A DNA stretch of 64,000 nucleotides from Zanthoxylum bungeanum (Eukaryota; Streptophyta; Magnoliopsida; Sapindales; Rutaceae), in the NCBI GenBank assembly GCA_019454045.1, contig SKCR01038121.1, positions 1-64,000 on the forward strand, read 5' to 3'. Every line of letters starts with the position of its first letter. Position 1 is the stretch's first letter. The notes under the pieces were generated by a model that made no database searches, had not been told where the DNA came from, and was given only the letters and a program-made list of their open reading frames with translations. The position numbers and the translations under genes are program-made. Below are positions 56,884-64,000 of this stretch, one piece after another.

Positions 56884-57405
56884 AAGACAAATGGCTGCAC
56901 GCAATGCAGGATGAGATGAAATCTCTGCAGAAAAATAACACTTATGAGATAGTCAAGCTCCCACATAGAATGAAGGCACTGAAGAATAAATGGGTATTCA
57001 AGCTCAATAAAGATGGCAGCGGAAAAGTGGTGAAACACAAAGTTATGCTAGTGGTCAAAGGATTCCTACAGAAAAAGGGAATTGAATTTGATGAGATATT
57101 TTCACCAGTGGTAAAAATGGCTTCAATCCGAGTTATCCTAGGATTGGTAGCCAGATTAAACTTGGAGCTTGAACAGATGGATGTCAAAACAACATTTCTT
57201 CATGGTGATCTGAATGAAGAAATCTACATGGAGCAGCCAGAAGGATTCAAGGTTTCAGGTAAAGAAAACATTGTTTGCAAGCTGAAAAAGAGCTTGTACG
57301 GGCTCAAGCAACCGATCACTTTAGAGAAGATTTGAGGAAAAACCGAATTGCTATATATTACTCACAAGAATAGATTACAAGTTTACAACTATAAACTTAC
57401 AAAAA
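56350..57405 (+). mobile_element. deletion-derivative Copia: leader fused to reverse transcriptase
   Basis: In plus orientation: 21 bp of LTR end, the primer-binding region, the leader, then at about 56884 a direct junction into the reverse transcriptase N-terminus with no gag, protease or integrase. RT stops after YGLKQ at about 57309. From there LTR-like sequence in minus orientation follows to about 57405 (CCGATCACT...TTGAGGAAAAACCGAATTGC). No complete element can be assembled from this. It lies 0.5 kb upstream of the second FLA gene. Confidence 0.75.
56889..57309 (+). pseudogene. Copia reverse transcriptase N-terminal fragment
   Basis: An open stretch from WLHAMQDEMKSLQKNNTYEI through KNKWVFKLNKDG, DEIFSPVVKMASIRVILGL and QMDVKTTFLHGDLNEEIYM to SLYGLKQ. 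It is the fingers/palm start of RT with the first catalytic Asp (QMDVKTTFL). The YVDD half is missing. The open frame upstream starts with GTG, not ATG, so it is not a real start. Confidence 0.85.
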
Positions 57406-57411
57406 ACAAAC

Positions 57412-57648
57412 AAGTTGGGGCCAGGTCATAGAATCACCCAATTTTCTATTGAGGATTAAAAATTATCTTGATTCTCGATAGTGAAAGAAAAAAACAAATA
57501 AGTTGGGGCCAGGTCATAGAATCACCCAATTTTCTATTGAGGATTAAAAATTATCTTGATTCTCGATAGTGAAAGAAGATATATAATTTTCATGAAGATA
57601 GAAGACATCATTCATGAAGTTGGGGCCAGGTCATAGAATCACCCACAA
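57412..57648 (+). repeat. 88-bp tandem duplication upstream of the second FLA gene
   Basis: A unit beginning AAGTTGGGGCCAGGTCATAG starts at 57412 and again at 57500; the two are identical for about 78 bp. The first 30 bp recur a third time at 57617. In the first FLA promoter the equivalent sequence (43699 on) occurs once. Confidence 0.9.
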
Positions 57649-57826
57649 CCTTCATGAACTGCATTTGCAAAGCAAACAAGTTGCTGCAACACTATCACTC
57701 TCCATTGATTCACTTCACCTTACTATCACCTATCTATCAAAGATAAGAGTTGCTAACAACTATGTTTTATGCTAACTAAAATTTCACACTTCACCTAAAT
57801 TCACTATCTTCCCATCATCATAATAA

Positions 57827-57833
57827 TATAAAA
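57827..57833 (+). promoter_or_regulatory. TATA box of the second FLA gene
   Basis: TATAAAA lies 93 bp upstream of the ATG at 57920, in the same context as the box of the first copy. Confidence 0.65.
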
Positions 57834-57919
57834 CCTCCCTCTTTCCTCTCCAATTTCATCAAACACCTTTTCCTAAGTACATTTATCTCCATTCTTGCAA
57901 CACTCAAAGTACTGCAAAT

Positions 57920-58755
57920 ATGATGAGAAAGCAAACATTCATCTCCTTTTCACTTGCCCTACTCTTTCTCCTCCATTGCACCCAAACCCTAGCTCAGCCA
58001 GCAGCAGCTCCAGCTCAACCTGCAACCCCCATTGCAGCTCTGGCTCCACCTAGTCCTCCGGTTCCTCTAGTCCAACCCGGTCCAGCGGCAGGTCCAGCGC
58101 CATCCGGCCCCACCAACGTCACCAAAATCCTTGAAAAAGCAGGCCATTTTTCACTCTTTATCCGGCTGCTTAAGGCCACCTCAGTCACTGGCCAGATAGA
58201 GCACCTGCTCAATGACTCAAGCAGTGGCATGACCATCTTTGCACCAACTGACGACGCCTTTTCTAGCCTCAGCTCAGGCACTCTCAACTCCCTGAACGAT
58301 GGGCAAAAAGAATCTTTAATGCAGTTTCATGTGATCTCTACATACATTCCATTATCTCAGTTCCAAACTGTGAGTAATCCTCTGAGAACAAATGCTGGAG
58401 ACAGTAGCAAATACGCGTTTCCGCTTAATGTGACATCTTATCCCAATTCAGTAAACATTTCAACTGTCATTACCAATACTAGCTTGTCTGGTACTGTGTA
58501 CACTGATGGCCAGCTTGCTATTTATCAAGTAAATAAGGTGCTGCTTCCTACGAGCCTCTTTGGTCCTAAGCCTCCGGCACCGGCTCGTGCGCCGGGAAAA
58601 TCTGACAAGCAGGATGCTGCTGCATCTTTCTTGATGAAGATGATAGTCCTGATGATGATGATAAAGTGAATGTCTCTGGTGCAGTCAGTCTCATGGCCAT
58701 GCAACATGTGGGTTTCCTTGTGGCTGCTATGGTTGCAGCTGTATTTTCTTTGTGA
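57920..58755 (+). CDS. fasciclin-like arabinogalactan protein, second copy, C-terminal frameshift
   Basis: Nearly identical to the gene at 44179 over the first 690 nt, with about a dozen substitutions. It has the same signal peptide, AGP segment and fasciclin domain with intact H1 (TIFAPTDDAFSSL), FH and H2 (QVNKVLLP) motifs. A one-base deletion at about 58622-58631 (GCATCTTTC against GCAGCTTCTC) shifts the frame, so translation ends at 58669 after 249 residues, in MIVLMMMIK. The old frame continues undamaged to a TGA at 58753-58755 and still encodes the acidic loop and GPI signal. As read, the product would be secreted without a GPI anchor. An assembly indel is the main alternative. Confidence 0.85.
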
Positions 58756-59292
58756 TTTTGGTGACTTATTGGTTTGAATATTGGTGATCGATAATTAATC
58801 TGTCCATATGACGAGTGCACTCCAATAATTGTATAATTTTTCTATTTCCGTTTCCATTTATATGATCTTGCGCTTTATTTGTGTTTGATTTGACAAAAAT
58901 ATGACAAAAACATATCATTTTCCGATTATATATATATATTAGTATAGGGCCACTGACTATAATTTCACATCATAATAAAAATATTAATAAGATTTTAGGT
59001 ATTGATCTTATAAATGATCCGGATCTAGTTGATTTTATAATTTAAATGAGACAATTAGTTTACTTACACTTAATATTTATATCTCATTTATTTATCAATC
59101 AATTCTCAAATAATAGTTCTAATTCACAGAGTTTCTCTCTCGACTTACTCTTTCATTTGAAAACATATTTCTAATTATAAATAATTTTAAAAATATTTAA
59201 TTTTCTTTCGGATGAATTCCAATGAAATTTAATTTAATTTATTCAATTTAAATTTAAATTTTCTAATCAACTTGAAATCTTGCAACTGTAAC
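58756..59292. other. FLA second copy 3' flank, no gene seen
   Basis: The first 120 bp match the 3' flank of the first FLA gene, then AT-rich sequence up to the hAT target duplication AGTGTAAG (59293-59300). Confidence 0.5.
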
Positions 59293-59300
59293 AGTGTAAG

Positions 59301-62229
59301 TAGACCGGCCGGCGGTTCGGTTCCGGTTCGAAACCGAACCGAACCGGCCAGTTTCCGGTTCCACAAGTGTGGAACCGGAAATCCGGTTCGGTTCCGGTTC
59401 CCCACTTAAGTGGAACCGAACGGTTCGGTTCCGGTTCGGTTCGGTTCAAAGAATTTTTTTTTTGAAAATTAATTAAAATAAATGAGATTAATTTATAAAT
59501 AAAAAAAATATTACATTGAAGAGCTTGAGCTTAAATTTTAAAAATTTAAGTTGCCTACGTATCCTCCAAGGTGAGAGGAATCAAAGCTCACGTAGTTCCA
59601 TTACAAGTTTTAGACATATCCCCTTTGTAAATTATAATTTTACAATTATCAATCATCATTATCAGTTGATCCTTCGGCTCCGGTTCCGCTTGCACTTGTT
59701 GCAGAAGCATTATCGAACAAATCTTCAAAATCATCGGGGGCATCTTATTGTTGTCTCAGATCAGCTCAAGTCCAATCATCCACACAAGCTGTTGCTTCTA
59801 GAGTGCTTGGATGTAATGAAGATCGCCTAGCTTCCAATATATTACCTCCCAAGCTGAAGGCTTACTCAACCGCAACGGTGGAAATATGTGCTGCCAAGAT
59901 CTCTTTAGCAATAATAGATAAAACAAGATATATATTTTGATGCCGGTTCCACCATTCAAGAATTTTAAAATTTTTACTGCATAAACTTTCATTAGAAAAC
60001 TCAAATTTGTAGATAAATAATTATCTAATTCAAGGTTATTAGTTGTTGTCGTATCCCTAGATTTTTTATTTCGTTGCAATAACCAATGATCCTCTGCGCT
60101 AAGCCTTGTTTGAATTACCGGTTCGCTACTACTAGATTGACCTAATGTTCCTAAGTTATATCTTACAATATAATCATTAAATAAAATAATTAAATCACTT
60201 CTTAATTTCGTCATTATGCTCGTAATATCAACATCATCTAATATTCCTAAATAACCATAGTAAGCTTGTAAACCACCATTCAAACCTTCTAATTTAAATC
60301 TATGATCAAAAACAGCAGCAATAAGATAAAGTAAAGGAATTTCTCTAAAATAATTCAACTATTTTACCTTCATAGCAGTAATGGCTTCAAGCAAAACAAT
60401 ATCATTAGGGTCGTCACTGTCAACATGTTCATCGAGAGTGCCAACAATATTCAAACTCTCAAGAAGAAATAAATGTGCTGTAGGATAATAAACACCGCTA
60501 AAAACTAAAGTAACATCATTAAAAACTCTTAAAATATCTAAAATTTTTTCACAAATATCCCATTGACTAGGATAAAGTGTGATATTTTGAACATGTTGAG
60601 AAAAAAAACTACATAATGCATCTTTGTATTGAAATGTTTGACATAAAAGAAAATAAGTAGAATTCCAACGTGTTGGAACATCTCTTGAAAATTTAATCGG
60701 TTTAATACCATGTATTTTTTTAAAAAACTTGGTCCATTCTCTCCTAACTTGAGAATATGACCAAATACAGTTAAATGCCGTTTTAATTGGATCAAGGAAA
60801 GGTGATAATAATTTTAGTCCGTCTTGCACACATATGTTAAGGACATGACATGTACAACGAATATGAAAAAATCGACCCCCTAAATTTGGTTCACATAAGG
60901 ATTTTAAATCATGAATGGATGCAGTATTTGCAGATGCATTATCAAATCCAATTGTTAAAATTTTTTCTACTAAACCATATTCATCAAAAATTACCTTCAT
61001 CATTCTATAAATATTACGTGCAGTATGTGAGTCATCAAAAACTCTAAATGCAATAAGTCTTTTTTGCATGGTAAATGATGCATCAATCCAATGACAAGTC
61101 ACACCCATGTATGAGTGTGTTTGCCAATGGTCACTCCAAATATCAGAACATATAGAAATACGACCTTTCATCTCTTTAAATATTTCATTAAAATAATTTT
61201 ACCATCTTTATATAATTTAAAAATATGACGTTTTGTTGTGTTTCGAGTCATTCTACATGCAGCAGGGTTTAAAGCATTATGCACGTAATTAGTAAAATGA
61301 AGTTTTTCACCAAAGCTTAAAGAAAGATGTGTCATACAAGTTAATTTAGCAAATCCTTCTCTATTTTTTGCATCATAATATTTAAATAAATCTACACTAC
61401 TCGTACCTCTACTAGATGATGCGTACCTGACCATTTGAGTCTGCGTCGTATCAATGCCAAATTCAACCGGATGATGTTTTTCCATGTGCTTGATCATATT
61501 GCCGTATCCACCAGAAAATTTATAGATAACCCCACAATAGTTGCAAATTGCTCATTGTGAACCATCTTCTAGGCGTTCCAAAGTAAAATGAATTTTGAAA
61601 ATATCCGAGGACCGAGCCTTAACTTCTCTTCTCCGTGATTATGCACTGATACTAGGCCGCTCTCTTGGTTGGCATATTTGACATTATGTTCTCAGATGAG
61701 CTTGCCATTTTTCGTTTGAGAAATTAGGAAGAAAAATAAGAAAATTGAATAATTACGATGCGAATGATAATAAATTAACAACTAATGATTTGAGATTGAG
61801 AATAATAATATAAGATTATAAGAGAATTGTATTGAAGTAAGATTGAGAATAAGAGAATTATAGAAAATGAGAGAGTTGAGAGAGTTGGTGTGATGAAATT
61901 ATGAAAAATGAATCATATTTATAGAATTTTAGAATTTTTTGATACAAAAAATGCCCCTAAATATAACCGTTTTATTATCGTTATTAGGGGTACATTAGTA
62001 ATTTATATTTTATATAATAAATATATTTTTTATTTTTTATTTTTTATTTTTTTTTATTGGGCAGGGAGCCAAACGGCTCCCTGCCCCCCAACGGCTACTA
62101 GCCGTTGGGGGCGTACGGTTCCTGTTGGAACCGTCCGAACCGGTTCGAGTTGGGGTGGAACCCCAACCGAACCGGTCCCCTTCCGGTTCGGTTCCAGAAC
62201 GGTTGGAACCGGAATCTTGGCCGGGTCTA
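59301..62229 (-). mobile_element. hAT element copy 3, both ends present
   Basis: 2929 bp. The left end TAGACCGGCCGGCGG and right end CTTGGCCGGGTCTA are inverted repeats (TAGACC(C)GGCC). They are flanked by AGTGTAAG (59293-59300) and CGTGTAAG (62230-62237), 7 of 8 identical. Subterminal regions are dense in GGTTCC/GGAACC, and the CCAACGGCTA/TAGCCGTTGG hairpin lies at 62087-62109. This copy defines the family's ends. Confidence 0.9.
59649..61708 (-). pseudogene. hAT BED-finger transposase with stops and frameshifts
   Basis: Starts at ATG 61708. Compared with the copy at 512-2569 it shows small deletions near 61635-61670, a stop in place of Arg after the BED cysteines (near 61555), a one-base deletion near 61190, a TAG for Trp at about 60359, and another one-base deletion near 60005. 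The DNA-binding, catalytic (SICSDIWSDHW, GFDNASANTAS) and dimerisation parts are all recognisable. It is not functional as read. Confidence 0.85.
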
Positions 62230-62379
62230 CGTGTAAGAACTAATAATTAGAGTCTGCATCATGAAACGCAATAACTAATAAAAAAATTCATGAAAAAACT
62301 TATAAAAATAATTCAAAGTAAAATAACAAATAAAAATAAATCCAAAAACTAAAAATTTGATAGTTTTTGTGGATGATTG

Positions 62380-63730
62380 TTATTTATATTACTTTTTTTA
62401 GTATGAGATTATGTTTTAATATTGTAATAGGTTTTTTATTTTAATTTTATAAGTTACTAATAAAAAATTAATTGTAGAGATTAGATGTCACCAATGTTTT
62501 TTTATTTTAATACAATATTATAATATTTCTTTTTTATTATAATAGGTAATAAAAAATTGAATTGTAGAGATTATGTATCACATATTTTTTTTAATGGGAA
62601 TTATTTTTATAATTTATTAATAAGAAATTACATTATTAATTAATTAAATTAAAGTGTTTCTATTTTAATAGGAGAATATATTTTTATATTTTAATAGGTT
62701 TCCTATTTTAATTTTATAATTTAATAATAAAACAATTATAGAGATATTTTAATTTTATAATTTAATAATAAATAGAAGATTTTTTTTTTGTATTGTAATA
62801 TGTTTCTTATTTTAATTTTATAATTTAATAATAAAAAATTATATAGATATTTTAATTTTATAATTTAATAATAAAAAATTAATTATAGAGATTATGTGTC
62901 ATGTATTAAATTAATAGGTTTCTTATTTAATAAGAGATTACTTTTTATTTTATAATATGTTTCTTATTGATTAATTAATTAAATTAATAGATTTTTTTTT
63001 TTAATCTGAGATTATATTTTATATTGTAATAAGTTTCTTATTTTAATTACACAATTAATAATAAAAAATTATAAAGATATTTTAATATAATAATTTAATA
63101 ATAAATAAGATATCTATTTTTATATTGCAATAAATTTCTTATTTTAATTTTATAATTTAATAATAAAAAATTATATAGATATTTTAATTTTATAATTTAA
63201 TAATAAAAAATTAATTATAGAGATTATGTGTCATGTATTAAATTAATAGGTTTCTTATTTAATAAGAGATTACTTTTTATTTTATAATATGTTTCTTATT
63301 GATTAATTAATTAAATTAATAGATTTTTTTTATTTTAATCTGAGATTATATTTTTATATTGTAATAAGTTCTTATTTTAATTACACATTAATAATAAAAA
63401 ATTATAAAGATATTTTAATATAATAATTTAATAATAAATAAGATATCTATTTTTATATTGCAATAAATTCTTATTTTAATTTTACAATTTTAAAATAAAA
63501 AATTTAATTTGAGAGATATTTTGATTTTATAATTTAATAATATAAAATTATTGTGGAAATTATGTGGCACGTATTAAATTAATAGGTTCCTTATTTTAAT
63601 AAGAGATTATGTTTTTATTTTATAATTGGTTTCTATTTTTAATTTTTAATAATAAAACTAATTTTAGAGATATTTTAATTTGATAATTTAATGTATTGTT
63701 ATTATAATAAGTTTCTTAATTAATATAATT
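62380..63730. repeat. AT-rich tandem repeat, period about 332 bp
   Basis: The phrase TTATAGAGATTATGTGTCATG starts at 62883 and again 332 bp later; roughly 300 bp after each match with few differences, and a third, more diverged copy starts near 63550. Shorter subrepeats of TTTTAATTTTATAATTTAATAATAAA fill the units. No ORF is present. Confidence 0.8.
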
Positions 63731-64000
63731 TAATAGTGAACTGACATGTGGCGCGATAGGGAAACTTAAAAATATTTAACATATATATATTTGAAAACTA
63801 TCAAATAAATTAAAGAATAAAATCATTTATTAATGAAAAATGAAAACTACCAAATAAATTAAAGAATAAAATCATTTAATTAAAAAAATAAAATCATTTC
63901 ATTATAGAATATCTCTAAAAATTAACAAACAGATTAAATAACAGAATCTTAATCTCTGTATATGCCTACTTCTCCTTTTATTTATTCTTTACTATAAATA
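63731..64000. other. AT-rich, no gene seen
   Basis: Contains an imperfect direct repeat of AAACTACCAAATAAATTAAAG at about 63795 and 63844. Nothing else was recognised before the window ends. Confidence 0.4.

Noticed and set aside
56868..56888. Start of the RT-containing frame as a gene start
   Set aside because: The frame opens with GTG inside the Copia leader. There is no ATG, and the junction is a deletion scar.

Overview
The window is nuclear DNA from a eudicot plant. Coding exons are split by AT-rich GT..AG introns, promoters carry plant TATA boxes, and most of the sequence is nested transposable elements. The gene set (plastid HDS of the MEP pathway, a PR-10 protein, fasciclin-like and classical arabinogalactan proteins) and the repeat types suggest a woody or asterid-like dicot, but I cannot name a species.

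Genes. Five protein-coding loci stand out. (1) 14.8-15.3 kb, + strand: a small proline-rich arabinogalactan-type protein with a C-terminal membrane segment, broken by two single-base deletions. (2) 20.5-21.9 kb, - strand: a PR-10/Bet v 1 gene with the family's single intron; a SINE lies in that intron and another just beyond the stop codon. (3) 23.3-29.2 kb, - strand: a complete 19-exon HDS (ispG/GcpE) gene whose exons join in frame to 740 codons. (4) and (5) 44.2-45.0 kb and 57.9-58.8 kb, + strand: a pair of nearly identical single-exon FLA11/12-type fasciclin-like AGP genes. The second copy has a one-base deletion that removes its GPI-anchor signal.

Mobile DNA. Three copies of one autonomous-type hAT family (about 0.3-3.2, 12.4-14.5 and 59.3-62.2 kb) all carry broken BED-finger transposases. 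Three non-autonomous hAT elements have 8-bp target duplications (6.5, 15.6 and 39.1 kb). CACTA-like elements lie at 3.7-4.8 and 8.1-9.7 kb, and a PIF/Harbinger-like MITE at 48.4-49.1 kb. Copia elements or remnants occur at 6-8, 9.8-12.3, 38.4-41 and 52.4-57.4 kb, with SIRE-like LTRs at 17 and 42-43 kb. Gypsy-type LTRs lie at 30.7-33.2 kb and at 33.87-36.68 kb; the latter is a clean solo LTR with a 5-bp target duplication. A tRNA-derived SINE family is present in at least eight copies, four of them with 10-14 bp perfect target duplications and three stacked head to tail at 37.2-37.7 kb.

Most unusual structures: a roughly 500-bp-arm inverted repeat at 55.74-56.88 kb made from two Copia 5' ends placed head to head, the second fused directly to reverse transcriptase; the stacked SINE trimer; and the two frame-disrupted AGP-type genes. 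I see no bacterial features, CRISPR array, rRNA or convincing tRNA gene. Frameshifts seen here could be real decay or assembly indels.
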